A DNA stretch of 42,698 nt from Candidatus Omnitrophota bacterium (GTDB lineage Bacteria; Omnitrophota; Omnitrophia; Omnitrophales; Aquincolibacteriaceae). Made by a program: the position numbers and the translations under genes. The number at the start of each line of letters is the position of its first letter. Position 1 is the stretch's first letter. Shown here piece by piece: positions 13,879 through 21,667 of the stretch. Under the pieces are notes generated by a model, which was not told the DNA's origin, ran no database searches, and was given only the letters and a program-made list of their open reading frames with translations. The stretch spans positions 2,769 through 45,466 of the forward strand of contig JAHFHG010000012.1 in the NCBI GenBank assembly GCA_023247035.1, given 5' to 3'.

Positions 13879-14517
13879 ATGGACACGCCCCTAAAATGGT
13901 TTGAAGACTACAAACTTATTGCCGTCATCCGTTCCGGTTCCGCCGAAGACGCGGAAGAAATGATCAAGGCCGCGACTTTCGGCGGCTTTAAAATTTTTGA
14001 AATTTCGATGCAAACGCCGCAAGCGACGCGCCTTCTTGAAGCGTATTCGAAAAAAGAGGGGTTCCTTTTCGGCGCCGGGACCGTCACGGACGGAGAAATG
14101 GCTCAGCGCGCGATCAACGCGGGCGCCAAGTTTCTTTCAAGCCACTACACCGACCACGATGTCATTAATGTCGCAAAAAACAACGACGGTTTTGTCATTC
14201 AAGGCGCAATGACTCCGACCGAGGCTGTTAACGCTTACCAGCTCGGGGCTGATTTAATTAAAATTTATGACCTGAGATTTTCCGGCGGCTCGGCCTATTT
14301 AAAATCCCTTCGCGGGCCGCTTCCTTTTCTGAAGCTGGTGGCCGACGGCGGAATTGAGTTTGAAGATGTGTTGGAATACCTCAAACATTGCGTGGCCCTT
14401 TCGATCGGGAACTCTTTGTTTGAGAAAGCCCTTGTCCGTTCGGATAAATGGACCGAACTCGCCGAGCGGGCAAGACAATTTACCCAAAAGGTAGAATCGC
14501 TGAAGATTGCCCGATAA
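13879..14517 (+). CDS. Eda-like KDPG/KHG aldolase family protein with altered active site
   Basis: A 212-aa protein aligning by eye with 2-keto-3-deoxy-6-phosphogluconate/2-keto-4-hydroxyglutarate aldolases, class I (Schiff-base) TIM-barrel enzymes cleaving 2-keto-3-deoxy sugar acids to pyruvate and an aldehyde. The catalytic Glu (E41 in FEIS) and Schiff-base Lys (K128 in LIKIYD) are present, as is GAGTV (65-69). The Arg of the family's EVTLRT motif is Gln here (Q45), and FKFFPA has become IKIYDL, so substrate choice may differ. The start at 13879 was chosen because the longer frame overlaps the promoter; AAGGAG lies 15 bases upstream. It is probably monocistronic. No edd or kdgK is nearby. 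Confidence 0.8.
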   Translation: MDTPLKWFEDYKLIAVIRSGSAEDAEEMIKAATFGGFKIFEISMQTPQATRLLEAYSKKEGFLFGAGTVTDGEMAQRAINAGAKFLSSHYTDHDVINVAKNNDGFVIQGAMTPTEAVNAYQLGADLIKIYDLRFSGGSAYLKSLRGPLPFLKLVADGGIEFEDVLEYLKHCVALSIGNSLFEKALVRSDKWTELAERARQFTQKVESLKIAR

Positions 14518-14545
14518 GCCGTTTGCGCTTTCCTATTGGCTTATC
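14513..14545 (+). terminator. Possible hairpin terminator after the Eda-like gene
   Basis: GATAAGCC (14513-14520) pairs perfectly with GGCTTATC (14538-14545) across a 17-base loop. The left arm contains the stop codon. No U-tract follows, so intrinsic termination is doubtful; transcript-end protection is the alternative. Confidence 0.35.
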
Positions 14546-14585
14546 ACAAGTTAAGAAAACCCTTCCCTCTTGGCGATAACTGAAA

Positions 14586-14613
14586 TTGACAACCCCTTTT
14601 AGATCGCTATAAT
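14586..14613 (+). promoter_or_regulatory. Consensus sigma-70-type promoter
   Basis: TTGACA (14586-14591), a 16-bp spacer, then TATAAT (14608-14613). Both hexamers are perfect. It lies about 140 bases before the hydrolase ATG, leaving a leader of about 130 nt. The rest of the 14518-14752 intergenic region shows only this promoter and the two hairpins listed. Confidence 0.85.
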
Positions 14614-14704
14614 AAACCCTGTCTTTTCAGTAAGTTACGTCATTTTACCGCTTTTATAGTGAATCATTACGCGGGAATTTAACGCACTTACCTTATCAAA
14701 ATCC

Positions 14705-14732
14705 CAACCTGGCCAACAGGCCTGCCGGGTTG
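14705..14732 (+). promoter_or_regulatory. Leader hairpin just upstream of a ribosome-binding site
   Basis: CAACCTGGC pairs with GCCGGGTTG (one T-G pair inside a 9-bp stem, 10-base loop). It ends three bases before AGGAG (14736-14740). It could control translation or stabilise the mRNA. It matches no riboswitch class I know. Confidence 0.45.
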
Positions 14733-14752
14733 ATTAGGAGAAATCAAGTCAG

Positions 14753-15562
14753 ATGAAGCAGTGGAAGCGCGCCTCTTTTTTTATTTTTTTTATTCTCGCA
14801 AGCTGTGTTTTGCACAATAAAAGCTGCGCCGCGACGTTTTTGGGGGAAGCGCCGACGGGTTTCATGGAACTGGACAATTTCCGTTATCCCGTTTTTCTTT
14901 TTGTGCCTCAGAACTACAAGCCTTCGCAAAGTTATCCTTTGATCATTGCGCTGCCGGACGAGAAGGATTCTTCCGAGGCGTTTGCAAAAGAGTGGACTCC
15001 TCTGGCCAAGAATAAGGGATACATTATTCTCGTGCCGGCGATGGAAGTCCGCAGTGACGATGTCCCTTACCGCACGGACGGCTGGCTGCTGAAATTGAAA
15101 AAAGAGATTATGAGCCGGTACAAGATTGCGCCTGAAAGGGTCTATCTCATCGGCAAAAGCAGTTCGGCGCATTATGCCGCTTACTTGGGCATCAATTATC
15201 CGCGCGAATTTTCAGCGGTTGGTTTGGTCGGAGGCTCCTGGACGGGTCCTTTTGAAAAATTGCTGCGCCTGTCCTCGCGTCCGAGAAAGCAGAGCCCTTT
15301 TTTTGTCGCGATTCCTGAAGATAATCCGCGTCTTTTGAAGGCGACGGAGGCAAAGGCTTATCAGCTCACGAAAAAAGGTTACCCCGTTTATTTGGAAAGA
15401 ATTTCGGATTCCAAGGGAACTTTGACGAATGATTTCAGAAATCATATGCTGCAATGGCTTGAAAAAAAGGGGCAAAGCTGGCTGGGCGTCATCCAAGAAA
15501 GTGAAAGATCGTGGAAGGAAAAATTTTTTATCGGGGTTGAGGAATTTTTTATCCCTAAATAA
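14753..15562 (+). CDS. Predicted alpha/beta-hydrolase lipoprotein (esterase-like)
   Basis: 269 aa. The N-terminus is Lys/Arg plus a hydrophobic stretch ending in the lipobox-like LASC (Cys18), suggesting a lipoprotein beyond the inner membrane. The mature part follows the phospholipase/carboxylesterase or PHB-depolymerase-like fold: YPLIIALPDE strand, IILVPA strand, then a nucleophile-elbow-like GKSSS (134-138) with S136 the likely nucleophile, where the family usually has G-x-S-x-G. The catalytic Asp and His are not assigned confidently; a His near residue 229 (FRNHML) is a candidate. The substrate is unknown. It has its own consensus promoter and an AGGAG 12 bases before the ATG. Confidence 0.65.
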   Translation: MKQWKRASFFIFFILASCVLHNKSCAATFLGEAPTGFMELDNFRYPVFLFVPQNYKPSQSYPLIIALPDEKDSSEAFAKEWTPLAKNKGYIILVPAMEVRSDDVPYRTDGWLLKLKKEIMSRYKIAPERVYLIGKSSSAHYAAYLGINYPREFSAVGLVGGSWTGPFEKLLRLSSRPRKQSPFFVAIPEDNPRLLKATEAKAYQLTKKGYPVYLERISDSKGTLTNDFRNHMLQWLEKKGQSWLGVIQESERSWKEKFFIGVEEFFIPK

Positions 15563-15604
15563 CAGGGCTCGAAAGATGAGCCGTCTATCAAGAGGAAGGC
15601 AGTT

Positions 15605-17296
15605 ATGAAATTAACCGGCGCGCAAATTCTGATCAAATGCCTTGAAAAGGAGGGCGTGGAATATGTCTTCGGCCTTCCCGGAGGCGCGATTCTCCCGACT
15701 TTTGACGCCCTTTATGATTCCAAATTAAAATTCATCCTCGTCCGCCACGAACAGGGAGCCACCCACATGGCGGACGGCTACGCGCGGGCGACGGGACGCA
15801 CCGGCGTTTGCCTGGTGACCTCGGGCCCTGGCGCCACGAATACCGTGACCGGCCTCGCCACGGCTTTTATGGATTCCGTGCCGGTGGTGTGTATTACCGG
15901 ACAAGTGGCGACTCACGCGATCGGCAGCGATGCCTTTCAAGAGGCGGATGTGGTCGGGATCACGCGCCCGGTCACAAAACACAATTATCTCGTCAAGGAT
16001 GTCAAAGACTTGGCGCGGATTGTCCGGGAGGCTTTTTATATCGCAAAGACGGGCCGGCCAGGGCCGGTGCTGATTGATTTTCCCGTGGATGTCAGCCGCG
16101 CCGAAATGGAATTTGAATGGCCGGAAAACATTTATATCCGCAGCTACGACCCCAGTCCGGCGGATTCGACGGATCTTTCGAAGGCCCAAATTGAAAAGGC
16201 CGCCAAAGCCATTATGGAAAGCAAGCGGCCTTGCCTTTACGTGGGTGGAGGGGCGGTCGTTTCCGGGGCCCACACCGAGATCCTCGAACTGGTGGAGAAA
16301 ACCGGAATTCCGATTACGACAACGGTGCTGGGGTTAGGCGTTTTCCCGGAGACGCATCCGTCTTCGCTGCGTATGCTCGGGATGCATGGGACGCATTACG
16401 CGAATTATTCCGTCCAGAATTCCGATTTATTGATCGCGGTGGGCGCGCGTTTCGACGACCGCGTGACGGGCAAGATCGACAAATTTGCGCCCCACGCGAA
16501 GATCATTCACGCGGATATCGATCCAGCTTCAATTTCCAAAGTCGTGAAGGTTCATTATCCTATTATCGGAGACATCAAGCCGATTTTGAAAGCGCTGAAC
16601 GGCTTGGTCGGGGATTTAAGGCCTCAGATGAAAGATTGGCTGGCCCAGATTGAGGCCTGGAAAAAAAAGCACCCTTTGAAGTACGACCAGTCCGGCGATC
16701 AGATCCGCCAGGAATACGTGATCGAAAAAATCGGCGAGCTGACGAAACACAAGGCCGTGGTGACCACAGGCGTGGGGCAGCATCAAATGTGGACCGCGCA
16801 GTGGTACGGGTTCACGAAGCCCCGGAGCATGATCACTTCCGGAGGGCTGGGGACGATGGGCTACGGATTTCCTTCCTCGATCGGCGCGAAGCTGGGCCGC
16901 CCCGACGAAACGGTGATCTGCATCGACGGCGACGGTTCGTTCCAAATGACGCTTTGCGAATTGGCCACAGCCGCTTACTACAAGGTCGGCGTGAAAGTCT
17001 TTATTATGGATAATGCCCATCACGGAATGGTCAGGCAGTGGCAGGAACTTTTCTACCGCCGCCGTTATTCCGGCTGCGAGCTCGGGCCTTCAAATCCCAA
17101 CTTTACTAAAGTCGCGGAGGGTTTTGGCATCCTGGCCATTCGCGTGGAAGAAAAAGGGCAGGTCATTCCGGCGATTGAGAAGGCGCTGGCTCATGAGGGG
17201 CCGGTCCTCGTGCATGTTTTAGTGGCGAAGGAAGATAACGTCTATCCGATGGTCCCGGCCGGGCATGCGCTGGATCAAGTGATGGATATGGCATAA
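15605..17296 (+). CDS. ilvB: Acetolactate synthase, large (catalytic) subunit
   Basis: Thiamine-diphosphate enzyme condensing pyruvate with pyruvate or 2-ketobutyrate, the first shared step of branched-chain amino-acid synthesis. 563 aa, normal length. Domains in order: ThDP pyrimidine-binding, with catalytic Glu49 in RHEQGATHMADGYARATG; central FAD-binding type; and the ThDP diphosphate-binding GDGSFQM motif followed by GMVRQWQ, typical of AHAS and not of glyoxylate carboligase. AGGAAGG precedes the ATG. It is the first gene of the ilv-leu-aro run. No separate promoter is evident in the 42-base gap, so transcription may come from upstream. Confidence 0.97.
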   Translation: MKLTGAQILIKCLEKEGVEYVFGLPGGAILPTFDALYDSKLKFILVRHEQGATHMADGYARATGRTGVCLVTSGPGATNTVTGLATAFMDSVPVVCITGQVATHAIGSDAFQEADVVGITRPVTKHNYLVKDVKDLARIVREAFYIAKTGRPGPVLIDFPVDVSRAEMEFEWPENIYIRSYDPSPADSTDLSKAQIEKAAKAIMESKRPCLYVGGGAVVSGAHTEILELVEKTGIPITTTVLGLGVFPETHPSSLRMLGMHGTHYANYSVQNSDLLIAVGARFDDRVTGKIDKFAPHAKIIHADIDPASISKVVKVHYPIIGDIKPILKALNGLVGDLRPQMKDWLAQIEAWKKKHPLKYDQSGDQIRQEYVIEKIGELTKHKAVVTTGVGQHQMWTAQWYGFTKPRSMITSGGLGTMGYGFPSSIGAKLGRPDETVICIDGDGSFQMTLCELATAAYYKVGVKVFIMDNAHHGMVRQWQELFYRRRYSGCELGPSNPNFTKVAEGFGILAIRVEEKGQVIPAIEKALAHEGPVLVHVLVAKEDNVYPMVPAGHALDQVMDMA

Positions 17297-17412
17297 AAAT
17301 TCAAAAATCAAAAAATTAAAATGAGGCAGAAACTTAAAATAATACGCAAGTTAAGAACAAAGGCGGAGAATCAAACATTTCTCGGGGCCGTTGATCCCTT
17401 GAAGGAGCTTTC

Positions 17413-17988
17413 ATGAAACATACAATTTCAGTTCTGGTGGAAAATCATTTTGGGGTTTTGGCGCGCGTGGTGGGCCTCTTCTCGGCGCGCGGTTTTAACA
17501 TCGACAGCCTGGCGGTCGGGGAAACTCATGATCCCACGGTTTCCCGGATGACCATTGTGGTCCACGGAGACGACCGTATCGTGGAGCAGATCATCAAACA
17601 GTTGAATAAACTGATTGATGTCATTAAGGTCGAGGATCTCAGCCAAGGCGAAATCATCGACCGCGAGCTGGTGCTTGTGAAGGTCAAGGCCGACACGGCC
17701 GTCCGCAATGAAGTGATGCAGATCGTCAATACTTTTCGGGCGAAGATCGTGGACGTGAATCCGGAATCTTTGGCGATTGAGGTGACCGGCGGCGAAAGCA
17801 AAATCGATGCGATGCTTGAACTCCTCGCCCCTTTTCAAATTTTGGAAACCGTCCGCACGGGGCTGATCGCCCTTGCCCGCCGCAAGGCGCTCGAAGCTCC
17901 TCCGCAATACCCTCAGCAGAAAAAGGACACGCAAAAAGCCAAAACACGGGCGGGCGCTTCCGGCAAAAGGGTAAACGTTACAAAATAA
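17413..17988 (+). CDS. ilvN: Acetolactate synthase, small (regulatory) subunit
   Basis: 191 aa. The N-terminal ACT domain (HTISVLVENHFGVLARVVGLF, with RGFNIDSLAVG) is the valine-sensing part; the C-terminal half activates the large subunit. The last ~35 residues are a Lys/Gln-rich extension beyond the usual family end. AAGGAG lies a few bases before the ATG. The 116-base gap after ilvB is A-rich with no convincing hairpin or promoter. The family is often called ilvH or ilvN interchangeably. Confidence 0.95.
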   Translation: MKHTISVLVENHFGVLARVVGLFSARGFNIDSLAVGETHDPTVSRMTIVVHGDDRIVEQIIKQLNKLIDVIKVEDLSQGEIIDRELVLVKVKADTAVRNEVMQIVNTFRAKIVDVNPESLAIEVTGGESKIDAMLELLAPFQILETVRTGLIALARRKALEAPPQYPQQKKDTQKAKTRAGASGKRVNVTK

Positions 17989-18048
17989 TTTTAGGATCCC
18001 GCAAAAACAAGCTTAAGGTATCCCGACGCGTGAAGGAGAAAATTTTTT

Positions 18049-19095
18049 ATGGCGAAAATTTATTATGATCAAGACGCAGACTTAAAAGAATTGAAAGGCA
18101 AGACAACCGCGATTGTCGGTTACGGCATTCAGGGCCGCGGCCAAGGATTGAATCTCCGCGACTCGGGGATCGAAGTGATTATTTCCCAGCGGCCGGGCGG
18201 AAAGAATTACGAGCTGGCTCTGGAGGACGGTTTTAAGCCTGTGGACGCCGAAGAGGCTGCACGGAAAGCCGATATCATTCAACTCCTGGCGCAGGATCAT
18301 CTGCAGGCGGAAATTTACCGGAAAAGTGTCGTGCCTCATTTGAAGCCCGGCAAGGCGCTGCTTTTTTCACACGGTTTTAATATTCATTTCGGGTATATCA
18401 AGCCGCCGAAAGATATCGATGTTTTTATGGTCGCGCCGAAAGGGCCGGGCGCCCTGGTGCGTTCCCAATTTTTAGAAGGCGGCGGCGTCCCCTGCCTGGT
18501 TGCAGTGCATCAAAACGCGAGCGGACGGGCCTTACAGCTTGCGCTTGCCCACGCGAAAGCGATCGGCGGGACACGGGCGGGAGTGATCGAAACCACGTTC
18601 CGCGAAGAGACGGAAACGGATTTGTTCGGTGAGCAGTCGGTTCTGTGCGGAGGCTTGAGCGAGCTGATCCGGGCCGGATACGAAACGCTCGTGGAAGCGG
18701 GCTATCAGCCTGAAATGGCCTATTTCGAATGCCTGCACGAAGTCAAACTGATTGTGGACGCGATCTTTGTGGCGGGAATCAGCGGGATGCACCGCCGCGT
18801 TTCCGATACCGCCGAATACGGGGATTATACGCGGGGCAAACGCGTGATCGGCCGTGAAGCCCGCGAGGCCATGAAAAAAATCCTGCAGGAAATCCGTTCC
18901 GGGGATTTTGCGCGGGAATGGATCGAAGAGAATCGAAAAGGCCGGCCGAATTTCAATCGTTTCAAAGCGGAATGCGATTCTCATCCCGTTGAAAAAATCG
19001 GAGCCGAGCTCCGCAGTATGATGCGCTGGATACAGGAAAGTCCAAAAAAGCAGAACAGAAAGGTCTCCAAAGAAAAAGTGAAAAGCGGGAAGTAA
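18049..19095 (+). CDS. ilvC: Ketol-acid reductoisomerase (class I)
   Basis: Isomerises and reduces acetolactate with NAD(P)H to 2,3-dihydroxyisovalerate. 348 aa, the short class I form. The Rossmann motif is GYGIQGRGQGLNLRDSG. The Mg-binding acidic helix (ETDLFGEQSVLCGG) and the ECLHEVKLIVD segment are present. The phosphate-binding loop reads SQRPGG, which differs from the common form, so NADH/NADPH preference cannot be called by eye. GAAGGAG precedes the ATG. The Lys-rich tail (~20 residues) exceeds the family norm. Two palindromes follow the stop. Confidence 0.95.
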   Translation: MAKIYYDQDADLKELKGKTTAIVGYGIQGRGQGLNLRDSGIEVIISQRPGGKNYELALEDGFKPVDAEEAARKADIIQLLAQDHLQAEIYRKSVVPHLKPGKALLFSHGFNIHFGYIKPPKDIDVFMVAPKGPGALVRSQFLEGGGVPCLVAVHQNASGRALQLALAHAKAIGGTRAGVIETTFREETETDLFGEQSVLCGGLSELIRAGYETLVEAGYQPEMAYFECLHEVKLIVDAIFVAGISGMHRRVSDTAEYGDYTRGKRVIGREAREAMKKILQEIRSGDFAREWIEENRKGRPNFNRFKAECDSHPVEKIGAELRSMMRWIQESPKKQNRKVSKEKVKSGK

Positions 19096-19096
19096 A

Positions 19097-19124
19097 GTAA
19101 GGGCACGGCATGCCGTGCCCTTAC
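19097..19124. repeat. Perfect 28-bp palindrome, copy A (REP-like)
   Basis: GTAAGGGC outer arms around the core ACGGCATGCCGT, all 14 bp self-complementary. It starts two bases after the ilvC stop. It shares its outer 8 bp and its ACAGAA right flank with copy B, but the core differs while remaining palindromic. There is no U-tract. Confidence 0.9.
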
Positions 19125-19156
19125 AGAAGACCGCTTACGCACATTAATTCAGTAGG

Positions 19157-19184
19157 GTAAGGGCGTATTGCAATACGCCCTTAC
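19157..19184. repeat. Perfect 28-bp palindrome, copy B (REP-like)
   Basis: GTAAGGGC outer arms around the core GTATTGCAATAC, fully self-complementary. It ends 15 bases before the leuA ATG, so an RNA hairpin here could hide or shape the leuA initiation region, which has no clear Shine-Dalgarno. Confidence 0.9.
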
Positions 19185-19199
19185 AGAAATTAATAAAAG

Positions 19200-20753
19200 A
19201 TGAGTAAAAACAGCCGTAAAATTTATATTTTTGATACCACCCTCAGGGACGGCGAACAGTCTCCAGGCGCTTCGTTGACTCCGGAAGAAAAGCTCAAAAT
19301 CGCCAAGCAGCTTGAGCGCTTGAATGTGGACGTTATCGAGGCTGGGTTTCCGGCGTCCTCGCCCGGTGAAATGGCCGGCGTCCGCCTGATTGCCGAGGCC
19401 GTGCGCAGGCCCGTGATTTGCGCCCTGTCGCGAATGCTCTCCAAAGACATTGATGCCTGCCGCCGGGCCTTGGAGCCGGCGCGTAAAAAGAGGCTGCACG
19501 TTTTTCTGGCGACTTCCCAGATTCACCGCCAGTTTAAGCTCAAGAAAGACAAAAGAGAGATTTTGAAAATCGCGGTTGAAAACATCCAATCCGCAAAGAA
19601 AGATTTTAAAGAAATCGAATTTTCTCCCGAAGACGCCTCCCGCACGGAAGTCCGGTTCTTGCTTGAAACCGTGCGCGCGGCCATTGACGCGGGCGCGACC
19701 TCAATCAATATTCCGGATACGGTGGGTTATACGGTTCCCCAGGAATTTGAGGAGCTGATCCGGACTTTGATCAAGAAAAATCCGGAGCTGGGGGAAAAAG
19801 TCGTTCTCTCCGTCCACTGCCACAATGATTTGGGGCTGGCCGTAGCCAACTCCCTGGCCGCCGTGTTGGCGGGCGCCAATCAAGTGGAATGCACGGTTAA
19901 CGGGATCGGCGAGCGGGCGGGAAACGCCTCTTTGGAAGAAGTCGTCATGGCCATCGATACGCGGCGGGATTTTATCGATTGTTATACGGATGTGAAACTG
20001 CGGGAAATCACGAAGGCCTCGCGGCTCGTTTCTCATTTAACGGGAATGGTCGTGCAGCCCAACAAGGCGATTGTCGGGCGGAATGCCTTTTCTCACGAGT
20101 CCGGCATCCACCAAGACGGTGTTTTAAAGAAGCGGCAGACCTATGAAATTATCGATCCCAAACGGATAGGGCTTTCCGGCAGCCAGCTTATTTTGGGCAA
20201 GCTCTCCGGCCGGCACGCTTTTAAGGAGCGGGTGAAAAAATTGGGGTACGCGCTCCGTGAGGAAGAACTGGACGCCGCATTCCAAAAGTTCAAGGGCCTG
20301 GCAGATAAAAAGAAATATGTCTTCGATGAGGATATCGAAGCGATTCTGGAGGAAGATGTCGCGCACATTCCTGAGGCGTGGAAGCTCGAGTATCTGAAGG
20401 CGACAAGTGAAAGCGGCCGGGTCCCTTTTGCGGTGGTTCATTTGAACGCCCGAGGCCGTATCTTGAAAGCGGAATCGGAAGGCGACGGGCCCGTGGACGC
20501 CTGTTACAAGGCGATCGAAAAGATGGTCAAATCCGGCGCGAAACTGAGCCATTACGGGATACAATCCGTTACGGGCGGGAAAGACGCGCAGGGGGAAGTG
20601 ATCGTGAAGCTTTTTGTGGTCGGCCGTGAAGTCACGGGGCGCGGCACAAGCACGGATATTATTGAAGCCAGCGTCAAGGCCTATTTGTTTGCCTTGAATA
20701 AGGTTTCGGCGCATCTTCTTCCTGAAACGTCGGACGAGCCCTCGCCAGTGTGA
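19200..20753 (+). CDS. leuA: 2-isopropylmalate synthase
   Basis: Condenses 2-ketoisovalerate with acetyl-CoA, the first committed step to leucine. 517 aa, type 1 length. The catalytic HMGL-like TIM barrel has FDTTLRDGEQSPGA near the N-terminus and the metal-binding VHCHNDLGLAVAN. The LeuA dimer/regulatory domain (GRGTSTDIIEAS) is present at the C-terminus, supporting LeuA over homocitrate or citramalate synthase without excluding them. It is preceded by the two palindromes. Its TGA overlaps the GTG of aroE. No leuBCD is in the window. Confidence 0.93.
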   Translation: MSKNSRKIYIFDTTLRDGEQSPGASLTPEEKLKIAKQLERLNVDVIEAGFPASSPGEMAGVRLIAEAVRRPVICALSRMLSKDIDACRRALEPARKKRLHVFLATSQIHRQFKLKKDKREILKIAVENIQSAKKDFKEIEFSPEDASRTEVRFLLETVRAAIDAGATSINIPDTVGYTVPQEFEELIRTLIKKNPELGEKVVLSVHCHNDLGLAVANSLAAVLAGANQVECTVNGIGERAGNASLEEVVMAIDTRRDFIDCYTDVKLREITKASRLVSHLTGMVVQPNKAIVGRNAFSHESGIHQDGVLKKRQTYEIIDPKRIGLSGSQLILGKLSGRHAFKERVKKLGYALREEELDAAFQKFKGLADKKKYVFDEDIEAILEEDVAHIPEAWKLEYLKATSESGRVPFAVVHLNARGRILKAESEGDGPVDACYKAIEKMVKSGAKLSHYGIQSVTGGKDAQGEVIVKLFVVGREVTGRGTSTDIIEASVKAYLFALNKVSAHLLPETSDEPSPV

Positions 20754-21667
20754 AAAGAGAAAACGAGCCGCGCCTCTTTGGAATTTTTGGATACCCGCTG
20801 TCGCATACCCTTTCTCCGGCAATGCAGGAGGCGGCCTTCTCTCGATTGGGCCTGAAGGCGTTTTATCTGGCCTTTGAATTCAATCCTTCTGAATTCACAC
20901 GCGCGTTACGGGGGCTTGGACATTTTTTGCTGGACGGCTTCAACGTGACGGTCCCTTATAAAGAAAAGGTCATTCCTTTTCTGGACCGCTTGAGCCCGGA
21001 AGCAAAGGCCGTGGGAGCGGTGAACACGGTCTATCGCGAAGGCCGGAAGTGGGTGGGAACGAATACCGATATTTACGGTTTTTTGACAGCGCTTCGCCGG
21101 GCGGGATTCAATCCCAAGAATAAAAAGGTTTTGATGCTGGGCGCGGGCGGCGCAGCCCGGGCCGCGGTCTACGGATTGGCGAGTCAGGGGGCTTCGGAAA
21201 TTCGAATCGCCAATCGCCGTCCGGAGCGCGCGAGGAAAACAGCCCGGGATTTTCAGATTTTTTTCCCCAAGGCCGCGTTCACTATTTTGCCTTTGTCCGA
21301 TGAGAGATTAAAAAATTCGCTTAAGGAAATGGATCTTGTGGTGAATGCGACTTCCGTTGGATTGGCGCCGGGCGATCCGGTTTTGGTTTCAAAAGGCCTT
21401 ATTCCCAAGGCGACTCGGCGGAAGCGGATCCTTTTCTTTGATTTAATTTACTCTCGCCGGACGTCTTTTTTAAAGGCCGCCCGGAGCCGGGGGCACAAGA
21501 CGCTCGGCGGGCTCACGATGCTTTTGTATCAAGGCGCAAACGCGCTGGAGCTTTGGACGGGCCGGAAGGCGCCTGTGGACGTGATGCGGCGAACGTTGAT
21601 TCAATCCCTAAAGGCCGAAGGGAATTCTATCGGAACGGAAAAATTTAAAAAATGGACACGGCGGTAA
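20750..21667 (+). CDS. aroE: Shikimate dehydrogenase
   Basis: NADPH-dependent reduction of 3-dehydroshikimate to shikimate. 305 aa. Motifs: shikimate-binding GYPLSHTLSP, NVTVPYKE with the catalytic Lys, NTDIYGF with the paired Asp, the Rossmann GAGGAARAA, and a C-terminal GGLTMLLYQGA. The GTG start overlaps the leuA stop (GTGA), implying translational coupling. The C-terminal ~20 residues are basic and overlap the start of the prepilin peptidase gene by 16 bp. Confidence 0.95.
   Translation: MKRENEPRLFGIFGYPLSHTLSPAMQEAAFSRLGLKAFYLAFEFNPSEFTRALRGLGHFLLDGFNVTVPYKEKVIPFLDRLSPEAKAVGAVNTVYREGRKWVGTNTDIYGFLTALRRAGFNPKNKKVLMLGAGGAARAAVYGLASQGASEIRIANRRPERARKTARDFQIFFPKAAFTILPLSDERLKNSLKEMDLVVNATSVGLAPGDPVLVSKGLIPKATRRKRILFFDLIYSRRTSFLKAARSRGHKTLGGLTMLLYQGANALELWTGRKAPVDVMRRTLIQSLKAEGNSIGTEKFKKWTRR

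Noticed and set aside
15725-16273. 182-codon minus-strand ORF opposite ilvB
   Set aside because: A shadow of the ThDP-binding domain of acetolactate synthase, with low-complexity composition.
17297-17412. A riboswitch or attenuator in the ilvB-ilvN gap
   Set aside because: The gap is A-rich with only weak 5-bp pairings, and no leader peptide rich in Leu, Val or Ile was seen.
19097-19184. The ilvC-leuA palindromes as rho-independent terminators
   Set aside because: Neither is followed by a T-tract, and leuA and ilvC belong to one pathway. Transcript stabilisation or a REP role fits better.
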